A stretch of DNA of 64,000 nucleotides from OFTM10 sp964344055. Lineage in GTDB: Bacteria > Actinomycetota > Acidimicrobiia > Acidimicrobiales > Aldehydirespiratoraceae. The notes under the pieces are model-generated. The model was not told the origin of the DNA and ran no database searches. It saw nothing but the letters and a program-made list of their open reading frames with translations. Below, in pieces: positions 31,440-40,982 of this stretch (positions are counted from its first letter, which is position 1; the number at the start of each line of letters is the position of its first letter). A program made the translations under genes and the position numbers. The stretch lies in NCBI GenBank assembly GCA_964344055.1, contig CAYFLT010000014.1, positions 1 through 64,000 on the forward strand, given 5' to 3'.

Positions 31440-32762
31440 GTGACTCTCAAGTTCGGCACCGACGGAATGCGTGGTGATGCGCGCTCCGAGCTCACGGCCG
31501 ACCTGGTCGAACGGCTCGGACGTGCCGGCGCCGAGGTGCTCGGCGCCGATGGGTTCGCCGTCGGCCGCGACACGCGCGCGTCCGGTCCGGCGCTCGTCGA
31601 CGCGCTGCATCGGGGCGTTGCCGCTGCGGGAGGATCGTCGGCCGATCTCGGGGTGGTGCCGACCCCGGCCGTGGCACTGTGGTGCCGACGCCATGACGTG
31701 GCCGGCGCGATGGTCTCTGCGTCGCACAATCCGTGGCACGACAACGGGGTGAAGTTCTTCGCGGCGGGCGGCTCGAAACTGCCCGACGAGATCCAGGACC
31801 GCCTGCAGGCCCGGTTCGAAGAGCTCCTCGTGAGCGAGCCGCCCGAGGCTTCGCCACGGGTCCGCGACCACCACGCCGAAGCAGTGGACGATCACGTCGA
31901 CTCGGTGATCGCCAGCCTCGACGGCCGACGGCTGACGGGTCTGCGGGTGGTGGTGGACGCCGCCAACGGTGCGGCTGTCGCCGATGCCGAGGCTGCCCTG
32001 CGAGCACTCGGGGTCGAGCTCGTGATGGTCTTCGACCAGCCCGACGGCCACAACATCAACGCCGGCTGCGGCTCCACGTACCCGGCGGTGCTGCAGGAGG
32101 CCGTCATCGCCGAGAGCGCCGACGCGGGGATCGCGTTCGACGGCGACGCCGACCGTCTGGTGGCCGTCGACCACACGGGCGAACTCGTCGACGGCGACCA
32201 GACGATCGCGATCTGCGCGCTCGACTCGCATCGACGTGGGGTGCTGACCGGTGATGCGGTGGTGGTCACGGTCATGACCAACCTCGGGTTCCGCCGGGCC
32301 ATGGCGGCCGCGGGTATCGAGGTCGTCGACACCCGGGTCGGGGATCGCCACGTACTCGAGGCGCTCGACGAGCGGGGCCTCGGTCTCGGTGGCGAGCAGT
32401 CGGGACACGTCATCTTCCGCGAGCTCTCCTCAACCGGCGATGGACTCCTCACCGCGGTCCAGTTGCTCGACGTCGTTGCCCGCAGCGGCTCCTCGCTGGC
32501 CGAGCTGTCCTCGGCTGCGATGGTCCGCCTTCCTCAGGTGCTTCGCAACGTCACCCTGACCAGACGTCGTGAGGACCTCGACGAGCTCCTCGCTCCGCTC
32601 ATCGCGGCGGCCGAAGCTCGACTGGCGGGGCGGGGTCGGGTGTTGATCCGGGCATCGGGCACCGAGCCGCTGGTGAGGGTGATGGTCGAAGCGGAGGCTG
32701 ACGCCGAAGCGGAGATGGAGGCCGAGGGCCTCGCCAGTTCGATCGCATCCATCCTCGAGTGA
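31440..32762 (+). CDS. glmM: Phosphoglucosamine mutase
   Basis: 440 residues. Opens with LKFGTDGMRGDAR. The phosphoserine loop is GAMVSASHNPWHDNG, the metal loop FDGDADRLV, the sugar loop GGEQSGHVIF and the phosphate loop RASGTEPLVRVMVE. It converts GlcN-6-P to GlcN-1-P for UDP-GlcNAc. It lies just upstream of a GlmS-like gene, forming the pathway pair. Confidence 0.95.
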   Translation: MTLKFGTDGMRGDARSELTADLVERLGRAGAEVLGADGFAVGRDTRASGPALVDALHRGVAAAGGSSADLGVVPTPAVALWCRRHDVAGAMVSASHNPWHDNGVKFFAAGGSKLPDEIQDRLQARFEELLVSEPPEASPRVRDHHAEAVDDHVDSVIASLDGRRLTGLRVVVDAANGAAVADAEAALRALGVELVMVFDQPDGHNINAGCGSTYPAVLQEAVIAESADAGIAFDGDADRLVAVDHTGELVDGDQTIAICALDSHRRGVLTGDAVVVTVMTNLGFRRAMAAAGIEVVDTRVGDRHVLEALDERGLGLGGEQSGHVIFRELSSTGDGLLTAVQLLDVVARSGSSLAELSSAAMVRLPQVLRNVTLTRRREDLDELLAPLIAAAEARLAGRGRVLIRASGTEPLVRVMVEAEADAEAEMEAEGLASSIASILE

Positions 32763-32801
32763 GCCCGGCGGCCCTGCGGCCGCCGCCCCGGAGCGCACCC
32801 C

Positions 32802-32807
32802 TACACT
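32802..32807 (+). promoter_or_regulatory. Candidate -10 box (TACACT) for the GlmS-like gene
   Basis: TACACT lies 57 nt upstream of ATG 32864; no clear -35 is visible. No glmS-type ribozyme can be recognised in the 100-nt gap. Confidence 0.35.
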
Positions 32808-32863
32808 GCCTAGGTCGGACGGCCGACTGGGTACCGAACCTCTCACATGCCGCGGAGGCCAAA

Positions 32864-35800
32864 ATGTGCGGGATCATCGCCGTGGTACGGCGACCCTCGA
32901 CTCGATCAACCCCTGAGGGCTCCGAGGTCCTCGCCCTCGTGAGCGACCTGGCAGCGTCGCTCGACGGCGCGGGTGATGTCACGGCTTCGCTGGCCGCGGC
33001 CGCGGATCGGCTCGAAGCGGCCGACGCCCTCCTGAGAGGCGTCCCCGGCCTCCGACTGATGCTCACCGATCATGCCTTGGCTGGTGCGCTCACCCACCAC
33101 TGTGATGAGTTGCTGGCGGCCGTCGTCGCCGAAGAGGCCCGCCTCGAGGCGGGAGGCGATCTCGACACCGTTGCGCTCGAGGCCCGAAACCACGAGTTGA
33201 TTCGGGTGCGAGACGGGCTCTGGGCCATCACGCGGGACCGCCTCCGCGCGGCCCGGGTGGTGGGCGAACTGAGCGGTGGGACGATGACGCGTGGGGCGCT
33301 CGACGCCTTCTTGTCGGTCCACCAGGCCCTATCCGCACTGGATCGCCTGGAGGTCCGGGGCCGGGACTCCGCCGGCCTGCATCTCCTCATCCGCGATCAT
33401 GCCCTCGACCTCGACGACCCGGTCGTCCGGGCCGAGATCGAGCGGCGCTCGAACGACGAGAACTTCGGGACCGGATCGGTGCGGGTCGTCGACGGCGTAC
33501 TCAGCGTGGTGCACAAGACCGCGGCCGAAATCGGGGAGCTGGGCGACAACACCTCCTTCCTCCGCGATGCGTTCGCCGGCGACACCCTGCTCCACCAAGC
33601 GCTCGCCACCGACGACGCTCGCACGCTCGTACTCGGACACACCCGCTGGGCGTCGATCGGCATCATCTCCGAACCGAACGCCCATCCGCTCAACAGCGAT
33701 CTGCTCGATGTCGACGGCCCGTACGTCGTGGGCGCGCTCAACGGCGACGTCGACAACTTCGCCGATCTGATCGCCGGTGAAGGGGTGAGCATCGCCCCGT
33801 CGATCACCACCGACGCCAAGGTGATCCCCAGCCTGATGAGCAGGCGGCTCGACGAGGGCCACGAGTCGGCCGAGGCCTTCCGGCGTACCGTCGCCACGTT
33901 CGAGGGGTCGGTGGCCATCGGTGCGTGTACCGCGGCAGCGCCGGATCGCCTCCAACTCGCGCTCCGCGGCAGCGGTCAGGCCCTCTACGTCGGTCTGGCC
34001 GACGACGCCTACATCGTCGCCAGCGAGCCCTACGGCGTGGTCGAGGAGACGGCCCGCTTCATCCGCATGGACGGTGAGACGCCCGGCAACCTGGACAACC
34101 CGAACGCCAGCCGTGGTCAGATCATCGAACTCGATGGTGACCTCGCCGGCACGCTGGAAGGAATCCTGCGGCGGAGCTACGACGGCACCGATCTCGCGGT
34201 GGCCGAAGAGGACGTCGCGGTGGCCCAGATCACCACCCGCGACATCGACCGGGGCGATCACCCCCACTACCTCATGAAGGAGATCGGGGAGGCCCCGGAT
34301 TCCTTCCGCAAGACCCTCCGGGGCAAGTTGGTGGAGGGTCCCGCGGGACCCATGGTGGCGCTCGGCCCCGAGATCTTCCCCGAAGAAGCCCGCCTCGGGC
34401 TTCGAGACGGTCGCATCCGGCGGATCATGGTGATCGGCCAGGGTACCGCCGCCGTGGCGGGGGAGAGTCTCGCCGCTGCGCTCGACGTACTCATCCCGGA
34501 CGGTCGACTGGAGGCGGAGGCGATTCTCGCCACGGAACTGTCAGGCTTCTCGCTGCGTTCCGACATGTCGGACACCCTGATCGTCGCCGTCAGCCAGTCG
34601 GGCACGACGACCGACACCAACCGCACGGTCGACATCGTGCGAGCCCGAGGCGGGAGGGTCATCGCCATCGTCAATCGACGCGGGAGCGACCTCACGGATC
34701 GAGCCGACGGCGTGCTCTACACGTCCGACGGTCGGGACGTCGAGATGAGCGTTGCGTCCACCAAGGCCTTCTACAGCCAGATCGCCGCCGGACTCCTGTT
34801 GGCGATCGCGGTCGCCGACGAGCTGCTCGGAGAGGAAGGATCCGCCGATCGCCGATCCCTCCTGGAGAGCATCAGCGCGATCCCGGAGGCGATGGAGACG
34901 GTCATCGCTCGTCGTGACCAGATCGGCGATGCGGCCCGCCAGTTCGCGCCGAGCCGCCGCTACTGGGCACTCGTGGGGAACGGCGCGAACCGCATCGCGG
35001 CCCAGGAGGTCCGGATCAAGCTGTCGGAGCTCTGTTACAAGTCGATCGCCGCGGACTCGACCGAGGACAAGAAGCACATCGATCTGTCTTCGGAACCCTT
35101 GATCCTGGTGTGCGCCGCCGGCCTGTCCGGGTCCACCGCCGACGACGTCGCCAAGGAGGTGGCGATCTTCCGGGCCCACAAGGCGGCACCGATCGTGGTG
35201 GCCGACGAGGACGAAGCCCGGTTCGATGCCGCGCTCGCGGTGCTTCCCGTCCCCGCCGTCGACCCAAGGCTGGGGTTCATCCTGTCGGCGATGGCCGGAC
35301 ATCTCTTCGGATACGAAGCGGCGTTGGCCATCGATGCCCAGGCCATGCCGTTGCGCGAAGCCCGCAGCGCGATCGAACAGGCGGCAGCGCGCACCGACAT
35401 CAACGGTGAGGCCGCCCTCGCCTCGGTCGAGGCGGTCCTCGAACGAACGGCCACGGTCTTCTTCGACGGTCTGCGAACGGGGGCCTACAACGGCCATCTG
35501 GAGGCGTCTTCCGCCGTGAAGGTGGCTTCATTGCTCCGGTTTGCACTCGGGTCGTCGCCCCTCGAGGCGTATCAGATCGAGTACGGCAAGGTCGGCACGC
35601 CGGCGGTGGTGCTCGACGATCTCGTCCGGGCGCTCACCGTCGCCATCGAGGAGCTGACCCGGCCGATCGATGCGATCAAGCACCAGGCGAAGACGGTCAC
35701 GGTCGGAATCTCCCGTACCGACGAGACGCTTCTCGAGGTGCCGCTGGCGCGAGCAGTCCTGGACGCGGGTGCGCCGCGGGATCGGCTCAGTTATGCGTCG

Positions 35801-36298
35801 TTGCGCACACTCGCCGATCTCGATCCGGCGGTGGCGGAGGTGCTCGGCCACACCCGCTACCGGATCGAGGGCCTCGGCGAGGACGGCACGGGTGATGCCA
35901 CTTCGGTGGTCGTCGACCGCGGCGGTATCAGCCGCAACATCCCGTCCCGCACCGATCGCACCCCGACCCTCCGCGGCACCAAACACCAGGTCGCACTCGA
36001 GCGGCGGGTGTTCGTGGCCCGCGGGCGAAGCGATGACCGGACGGTCGTGATCGTGCCGGAGCTCAAGGACGGCGTGACTACGGGCCTCACGCTGCTCCAG
36101 GTGCGCTTCGCCGACGGCTTGTCGCCGGCCGCGGCGCGGGGAGTCCTGCAGGGCTATCGCAACCGGTATTCCGCACTGCGCGACGCGGTCACCGAGACCG
36201 AGCCGACGTTCCGCGAGGACCTCCTGGCCGAGCAGAACGTGAGTGACCTGCTCACCCTCCCGATCAACGCCTTGGCCGATCGCTGGCGGATCGCCTGA
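32864..36298 (+). CDS. Oversized GlmS-like glutamine amidotransferase / SIS protein
   Basis: 1144 residues against ~610 for normal GlmS. Cys2 (MCGIIAVV) is the expected glutaminase nucleophile. A ~140-residue helical insert then separates it from RGRDSAG, HTRWASIG and NGDVDNF, which are normally close behind. The first SIS domain carries AVSQSGTTTDT, and YWALVGNGANRIAAQEVRIK marks the second. A ~250-residue C-terminal extension follows the SIS domains and has no recognised domain. ATG 32864 has GGAGG upstream. Next to glmM, it is the probable fructose-6-P to GlcN-6-P enzyme, but the insert may change regulation or substrate. Confidence 0.82.
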   Translation: MCGIIAVVRRPSTRSTPEGSEVLALVSDLAASLDGAGDVTASLAAAADRLEAADALLRGVPGLRLMLTDHALAGALTHHCDELLAAVVAEEARLEAGGDLDTVALEARNHELIRVRDGLWAITRDRLRAARVVGELSGGTMTRGALDAFLSVHQALSALDRLEVRGRDSAGLHLLIRDHALDLDDPVVRAEIERRSNDENFGTGSVRVVDGVLSVVHKTAAEIGELGDNTSFLRDAFAGDTLLHQALATDDARTLVLGHTRWASIGIISEPNAHPLNSDLLDVDGPYVVGALNGDVDNFADLIAGEGVSIAPSITTDAKVIPSLMSRRLDEGHESAEAFRRTVATFEGSVAIGACTAAAPDRLQLALRGSGQALYVGLADDAYIVASEPYGVVEETARFIRMDGETPGNLDNPNASRGQIIELDGDLAGTLEGILRRSYDGTDLAVAEEDVAVAQITTRDIDRGDHPHYLMKEIGEAPDSFRKTLRGKLVEGPAGPMVALGPEIFPEEARLGLRDGRIRRIMVIGQGTAAVAGESLAAALDVLIPDGRLEAEAILATELSGFSLRSDMSDTLIVAVSQSGTTTDTNRTVDIVRARGGRVIAIVNRRGSDLTDRADGVLYTSDGRDVEMSVASTKAFYSQIAAGLLLAIAVADELLGEEGSADRRSLLESISAIPEAMETVIARRDQIGDAARQFAPSRRYWALVGNGANRIAAQEVRIKLSELCYKSIAADSTEDKKHIDLSSEPLILVCAAGLSGSTADDVAKEVAIFRAHKAAPIVVADEDEARFDAALAVLPVPAVDPRLGFILSAMAGHLFGYEAALAIDAQAMPLREARSAIEQAAARTDINGEAALASVEAVLERTATVFFDGLRTGAYNGHLEASSAVKVASLLRFALGSSPLEAYQIEYGKVGTPAVVLDDLVRALTVAIEELTRPIDAIKHQAKTVTVGISRTDETLLEVPLARAVLDAGAPRDRLSYASLRTLADLDPAVAEVLGHTRYRIEGLGEDGTGDATSVVVDRGGISRNIPSRTDRTPTLRGTKHQVALERRVFVARGRSDDRTVVIVPELKDGVTTGLTLLQVRFADGLSPAAARGVLQGYRNRYSALRDAVTETEPTFREDLLAEQNVSDLLTLPINALADRWRIA

Positions 36299-36324
36299 AC
36301 CAGGACCCGCGGGCACCGGGCCGG

Positions 36325-36330
36325 TAGGGT
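36325..36330 (+). promoter_or_regulatory. Leaderless -10 box (TAGGGT) for acpS
   Basis: TAGGGT ends 7 nt before GTG 36338. Confidence 0.45.
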
Positions 36331-36337
36331 CCGGAGC

Positions 36338-36709
36338 GTGCTCGGTATCGGAACCGACCTCGTCGACATCGACCGATTCCGCGTCGTCCTCGAACGGACC
36401 CCGGGGATGATCGATCGGCTCTTCTGCGCCGCCGAGCAGGAGTACGCCGAGAGTTCGGGTGATCCGGCGAGGCCCTACGCGGCGCGGTTCGCCGCGAAGG
36501 AAGCCACTCTCAAATCGCTCGGCGCCGGGCTGGGCGCAATGCGCTTCACCGACATCGAGGTCGTCCGGCACTCCGACGGTCGCCCGGAGCTGGTTCTCCA
36601 CGGGGCGGCGGCCGAGTTCGCCGCCGGACGCGGGGCGGAACGGTTCCTCGTCTCGCTCAGCCACACCGACACCCTCGCCCAGGCCGTCGTGGTCGCTCTG
36701 GCCCCATGA
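36338..36709 (+). CDS. acpS: Holo-[acyl-carrier-protein] synthase
   Basis: 123 residues. GIGTDLVDIDRF and ARFAAKEATLKSLG contain the Mg-binding Asp and Glu of the AcpS family, and VSLSHTDTLAQAVVV ends it. It transfers phosphopantetheine from CoA to ACP. Its stop overlaps nnr by 4 nt. Confidence 0.94.
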   Translation: MLGIGTDLVDIDRFRVVLERTPGMIDRLFCAAEQEYAESSGDPARPYAARFAAKEATLKSLGAGLGAMRFTDIEVVRHSDGRPELVLHGAAAEFAAGRGAERFLVSLSHTDTLAQAVVVALAP

Positions 36710-38061
36710 TCCCGATCGTCACGCCGACGGAGATGAACGCCGTCGACGCGGCAGCTCCCGAACCGGTCGATGTGTTGATCGACCGAGCCGCGCGGGAGGT
36801 GGCCCGGGCCGCACTCCGGATGCTCGGAGGCGTGTATGGCCGCCGGGTCGCAGTCGTGGCCGGCCCCGGCAACAACGGGGCGGACGGGATCGTGGCGGCC
36901 CGCCATCTCGAACGACGGGGCGTTCGCTGCCGCGTCCATCTCGTCGCCGACGGGCTGCCGTCCCGGCTCGGCGACATCGATCTGGTGATCGACGCGGCCT
37001 TCGGGACGGGGCTCTCACGCCCGTTCCGCTTCCCCGCGGTGGCCGAAGGTGTGCCGGTACTGGCGGTCGACATCCCGTCCGGTGTCGACGGCCTCACCGG
37101 TCAGGTGATGGGGGAACCGGCTAGAGCGAACCGCACGGTGACCTTCGCGGCGCTCAAGCCCGGTCTCGTGCTCGAGCCGGGACGATCGCTGGCGGGTGCG
37201 GTGGACGTGGTCGACATCGGTCTCGACGTCGGACCGGCGCTCGCCGAGGCAACGGAGTCGCGCGACCTCGACCGGATGCTGGCGCCCCGACCTGCCGATC
37301 ACCACAAGTGGCGAAGTGCAGTGCGGGTGATCGGCGGCAGCGAGGGGATGACCGGTGCTCCGGCTCTGGCGGCCCGTGCCGCGCAACGGGTCGGTGCCGG
37401 TCTCGTGCAGCTCGCCATCCCCGGAGGGCGGGGCGTTGAAGGTCCGGTCGAAGCGGTGGTGCATTCGCTCCCCACCACAGGGTGGGGACCGGACGCGATC
37501 GCAGGACTCGAGCGACTTCAGGCCGTGCTGGTGGGACCCGGGCTCGGAACGGCAGACCACCCCAGCGTGGGTGACGTGCTCGCGATCGATCGCCCACTGG
37601 TTGTCGACGGTGACGCGCTCCAGGCCGACATCGTGAAGGCGGTTGCCCGGCGGACGGCGCCGACGATCCTCACGCCGCACGAGGGTGAGTGGCGACGACT
37701 CGGGGGCAGCACCGACGCCGACCAGCTCGAGGCCGCGCGAGCATTCGCGTCCGCCACCGGCGACATCGTCGTTCGCAAGGGGCCGACGACGATCATCGCC
37801 GCCCCTGACGAACCGGTCCGGGTGGTGACCGCCGGCACGGCAGCGCTCGCCACGGCCGGGAGTGGGGACATCCTCGCCGGCGTGATCCTCGGTCTCCTCG
37901 CCCGGGGCCTCCGCCCGATCGACGCCGCGGTCGGTGGGGCCCAGATCCATGCCGAGGCCGCCGCTCACGATCCTCACGGCCTCATCGCCGGCGACCTCGT
38001 CGACCGCATCCCGACCGTTCTCGCCCGTGTCGCGGGCCGTCGTGGCGGGGATGCGGCCTGA
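36706..38061 (+). CDS. nnr: Bifunctional NAD(P)HX epimerase / dehydratase
   Basis: 451 residues. The N-terminal YjeF_N epimerase domain carries VAGPGNNGADGIVAARHL and AVDIPSGVDGLTG. The C-terminal carbohydrate-kinase-like dehydratase carries ILTPHEGEWRRLGG and TAGSGDILAGVILGLLARGL. It repairs hydrated NAD(P)H. The acpS-nnr-alr order is a common bacterial arrangement. Confidence 0.94.
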   Translation: MIPIVTPTEMNAVDAAAPEPVDVLIDRAAREVARAALRMLGGVYGRRVAVVAGPGNNGADGIVAARHLERRGVRCRVHLVADGLPSRLGDIDLVIDAAFGTGLSRPFRFPAVAEGVPVLAVDIPSGVDGLTGQVMGEPARANRTVTFAALKPGLVLEPGRSLAGAVDVVDIGLDVGPALAEATESRDLDRMLAPRPADHHKWRSAVRVIGGSEGMTGAPALAARAAQRVGAGLVQLAIPGGRGVEGPVEAVVHSLPTTGWGPDAIAGLERLQAVLVGPGLGTADHPSVGDVLAIDRPLVVDGDALQADIVKAVARRTAPTILTPHEGEWRRLGGSTDADQLEAARAFASATGDIVVRKGPTTIIAAPDEPVRVVTAGTAALATAGSGDILAGVILGLLARGLRPIDAAVGGAQIHAEAAAHDPHGLIAGDLVDRIPTVLARVAGRRGGDAA

Positions 38062-39212
38062 TGCCGTACGCGGACGTCGACCTCGCCGCGGTTCGCTCGA
38101 ACATCACCACGATGCTCGGACACGCGGGGACCGCGGTGTGTGCGGTCGTGAAAGCCGACGCGTACGGCCATGGAGCGGCAGCCGTGGCGGCCGCCGCGAT
38201 CGAGGGCGGAGCCACGTGGTTGGCGGTAGCCACCGCCCACGAAGCGTTGGCGGTCGCATCCGCGGTTCCCGACGGAACCCCGATCCTGGTTCTCTCCGAG
38301 CGACCCTCCGAGGAGCTGGAACTCCTTGCTGCGGACCGGCCGAGCGGTCTTCGCCTCACCGTTGGCTCGACCTTCGGCCTGGAGTTTGCAGCCAGTCTCG
38401 GAGCTCATCTCCCCGTACATCTCGAGATCGACACCGGGATGCACCGGATGGGCGCGGATCCGAGCGAGGCCATGACCCTGGCGCGGGCGATCGTCGACGC
38501 ACCAGGTCTGGTGCTCGAGGGGGTGTGGACCCACATGGCCGTCGCCGACGAACCCGCCGATCCGTTCACGGACATCCAGCTCGACCGGTTCGACCGGGTG
38601 CTCGCGGATCTCGGCGAATCCGGGCTGCGACCTCCGCTCGTGCATGCGGCGAACTCGGCAGCGGCGATCGCCTACCCGCGGGCGCGTGGCGACTTCGTCC
38701 GAATGGGCATCACGCTCTACGGCGTACCACCCAGCAAGGAGATGGAGGGCACGATCCCTCTCGCGCCGGCCATGACGATCCGGGCCCCCGTCACTGCACT
38801 CCGCACCATCGATGCGGGTGAGACGGTGTCGTACGGCCGTCGCTGGACCGCTACCGAACGTACTCGGATCGCCACCGTGCCGGTGGGGTATGCCGACGGT
38901 GTGCGCCGTTCCGCCAACCGTGTCGGGATGGAAGTGTTGATCGGGGGCGTCCGTCGGCCGGTGGTCGGAACGGTGACGATGGATCAGATCATGGTTGTGG
39001 TCGACGACGACGTGAGGATCGGCGACGAGGTGGTCGTGCGAGTGGCCACCGGATCGATGTGGTCGGCCACGAGGCGACGGCGTGGCGATGGCGCCTCAGG
39101 GGCGCGGCGGTCACACTCGCCGGGCAGGCCATCGAGTGGACCGCTGCCAACGGCCCGCCCGACGTCCTCGTGGCCACCGACATGCTCGATCTCTCCGCCT
39201 TCCTCGGCCTGA
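38061..39212 (+). CDS. alr: Alanine racemase, 3' end replaced by a deletion junction
   Basis: Residues 1 to about 328 are a normal alanine racemase: the PLP lysine in AVVKADAYGHG, IDTGMHRMG, VRMGITLYG, the catalytic tyrosine in GETVSYGRRW and GTVTMDQIMVVVDD. After DEVVVRVATG the sequence becomes an out-of-frame reading of the next gene, and the usual TINYE/R-P-R C-terminus is missing. The breakpoint is near 39030-39045. As sequenced the enzyme, which makes D-Ala for peptidoglycan, lacks about 50-60 residues that help form the active-site entrance. Confidence 0.85.
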   Translation: MPYADVDLAAVRSNITTMLGHAGTAVCAVVKADAYGHGAAAVAAAAIEGGATWLAVATAHEALAVASAVPDGTPILVLSERPSEELELLAADRPSGLRLTVGSTFGLEFAASLGAHLPVHLEIDTGMHRMGADPSEAMTLARAIVDAPGLVLEGVWTHMAVADEPADPFTDIQLDRFDRVLADLGESGLRPPLVHAANSAAAIAYPRARGDFVRMGITLYGVPPSKEMEGTIPLAPAMTIRAPVTALRTIDAGETVSYGRRWTATERTRIATVPVGYADGVRRSANRVGMEVLIGGVRRPVVGTVTMDQIMVVVDDDVRIGDEVVVRVATGSMWSATRRRRGDGASGARRSHSPGRPSSGPLPTARPTSSWPPTCSISPPSSA

Positions 39213-40075
39213 CGAGGAGGGTTCTGGGCACCGTGCCCACCGTCCTCTACCTCCACGAGAACCAGCTCACCTACCCTCGCCGGGCCGGAGAGGCGCTCGA
39301 TCAGGGACTGGCCTGGGCGAACTGGCGCAGCCTGGTCGCCGCCGATCAGATCTGGTGCAACTCTGCGTTCCACCGAGACGAGCTGGTCGAGGCCTTGCCG
39401 AAGTTCCTCGCGGCGGTACCCGATCACGATCATGTCGGGGTGCTGGACGAAGTGAGACGACGCATGGTGGTCGAGCCCGTCGGAGTCGACTCCCGCCGGC
39501 TGGCGCGCATCGAGCGGCAGTCCTCGGGAGGCCCGCCGCTGGTCCTGTCGAATCACCGCTGGCACCACGACAAGGACGTCGGCGCCGTTGTCCGCGCCCT
39601 GCTCCGGCTGGCCGACGAGGGGCTCGAGTTCCGTGCCGCCATCGTCGGCGATGACAGAGGTGGTGAGGCGGACGTCATCGATCCCCTGATCGACCGGCTC
39701 GGTAGCCGCGTGCTGCACCGGGGCCGGCTCGACCGGGATACCTACGAGCGGGTGCTGAGCCAGACCGATGTGGTCGTCTCGGCGGCCCGCAACGAGTTCT
39801 TCGGGATCGCGGTCGCCGAGGCGGTGGCAGCGGGCGCGTGGCCGGTGGTTCCGGCCGGACTCGCCTACCCCGAGGTCATCGCGCCCCAGCACCACGGCGT
39901 CACGCTCTACGGGCCCGGAGATCTCACCGACCGACTCCGTTCCACGATCCAGAATGTCGGACTGGGGCACGATTCGATCGCCGGCCTCCGGGAATCGATG
40001 GACCGCTTCGACTGGGCGGTGATCGCGGCTCGCTACGACGCCCGGGTCGACGAGCTCGCGGACTCGCGCGGCTGA
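39059..40075 (+). CDS. tRNA-queuosine mannosyltransferase-like glycosyltransferase, 5' truncated
   Basis: 338 residues of the DUF3524/GT4 type: TAWRWRLRGAAVTLA, the diagnostic YLHENQLTYPRRAG, SNHRWHHDKDV and the GT-B end (SAARNEFFGIAVAEAVAAGA). Homologues attach mannose to queuosine in tRNA-Asp. The start is missing. In this frame the codons just upstream (GRASGHRIDVVGHEATAW, from about 39032) still fit the family but overlap alr, so ~25-35 N-terminal residues were lost in the same deletion that truncated alr. GTG 39059 is only the first formal start. Confidence 0.78.
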   Translation: MVGHEATAWRWRLRGAAVTLAGQAIEWTAANGPPDVLVATDMLDLSAFLGLTRRVLGTVPTVLYLHENQLTYPRRAGEALDQGLAWANWRSLVAADQIWCNSAFHRDELVEALPKFLAAVPDHDHVGVLDEVRRRMVVEPVGVDSRRLARIERQSSGGPPLVLSNHRWHHDKDVGAVVRALLRLADEGLEFRAAIVGDDRGGEADVIDPLIDRLGSRVLHRGRLDRDTYERVLSQTDVVVSAARNEFFGIAVAEAVAAGAWPVVPAGLAYPEVIAPQHHGVTLYGPGDLTDRLRSTIQNVGLGHDSIAGLRESMDRFDWAVIAARYDARVDELADSRG

Positions 40076-40090
40076 CCTCGGCCGCGGCAC

Positions 40091-40096
40091 TAAGTT
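40091..40096 (+). promoter_or_regulatory. Leaderless -10 box (TAAGTT)
   Basis: TAAGTT ends 6 nt before GTG 40103. Confidence 0.5.
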
Positions 40097-40102
40097 CGGA
40101 TC

Positions 40103-40960
40103 GTGGATCTCGAGATCGACGGTGTCACCGCAGGGCACTGGACCGATGACGAAGGCGGCACGGGTTGCACCGTGGTCCGGTTCCCGGAGGGGACCGTGGC
40201 CTCAGGTGAGATCCGAGGCGGTTCGCCGGCCTCCCGCGAGTTCGACCTTCTCGATCCGGCTCGGGCCGTCCATCGACTCGATGCAGCCGTGCTCACGGGA
40301 GGGTCCGCGTTCGGTCTCGCGGCGGCGGATGGGGTGATGGCCGCCCTGGAAGCGGAGGGCGTCGGGTTCCCGACCCGGGCGGGGGTCGTACCCATCGTGG
40401 CCGCGCTCGCACTCTTCGATCTAGAGGAAGGTCGGGCCCGTCCATCGGCGGCGTCCGGTCGGGCCGCTCTCGCCGCGGCCACCGGCCACCTCCCGACGGG
40501 CCGGGTGGGCGCCGGCGCCGGCGCCACCATCGCGAAGTGGCGGGGCCCGGAGGCCACCAGACCAGGGGGCCTTGGAGTCTCGGTGATGAGGAGTGGTGCG
40601 CTGCGGGTTGCGGCGATCGTCGCCGTCAACGCGGCAGGCGAGGTCGACGATGGCACGACCCTCCAGACCGTCCGTCGAGGCGGCTTCGTGTGGCCGGAGC
40701 CGACCGGGTTCTCCAACACCACCATCGGCGTGCTCGTCACAAACGGCGCGCTCAGCAAGACCGAGTGCCTTCTCGTCGCGCAGGGCGCCCACGATGGACT
40801 GGCACGCGCACTGGTTCCACCCCACATGCGAGCCGACGGCGACGGCTTCATCGCCGCGGCCACGGGCGGGATCGAGGCCGACGTCGACCTCGTTCGCCTG
40901 CTGGCTGTGACCGCGGTGGAACAGGCCATCCGCACCGGGGTCGATACGCTCGACGTGTGA
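40103..40960 (+). CDS. P1 (S58) family peptidase, DmpA-like
   Basis: 285 residues. Typical text is VLTGGSAFGLAAADGVM, GRVGAGAGATIAKWRG and NTTIGVLVTNGALSKTE. In this family a Ser/Thr following the Asn-Thr region becomes the N-terminal nucleophile after self-cleavage. Relatives are beta-aminopeptidases or L-aminopeptidase/D-esterases. The substrate is unknown. Confidence 0.88.
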   Translation: MDLEIDGVTAGHWTDDEGGTGCTVVRFPEGTVASGEIRGGSPASREFDLLDPARAVHRLDAAVLTGGSAFGLAAADGVMAALEAEGVGFPTRAGVVPIVAALALFDLEEGRARPSAASGRAALAAATGHLPTGRVGAGAGATIAKWRGPEATRPGGLGVSVMRSGALRVAAIVAVNAAGEVDDGTTLQTVRRGGFVWPEPTGFSNTTIGVLVTNGALSKTECLLVAQGAHDGLARALVPPHMRADGDGFIAAATGGIEADVDLVRLLAVTAVEQAIRTGVDTLDV

Positions 40961-40982
40961 CGTCCACCGCCCGGAGACGGCG

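Noticed and set aside
32763..32863. glmS ribozyme or riboswitch before the GlmS-like gene
   Set aside because: The 100-nt gap holds a -10 box and a Shine-Dalgarno site but no recognisable ribozyme core.
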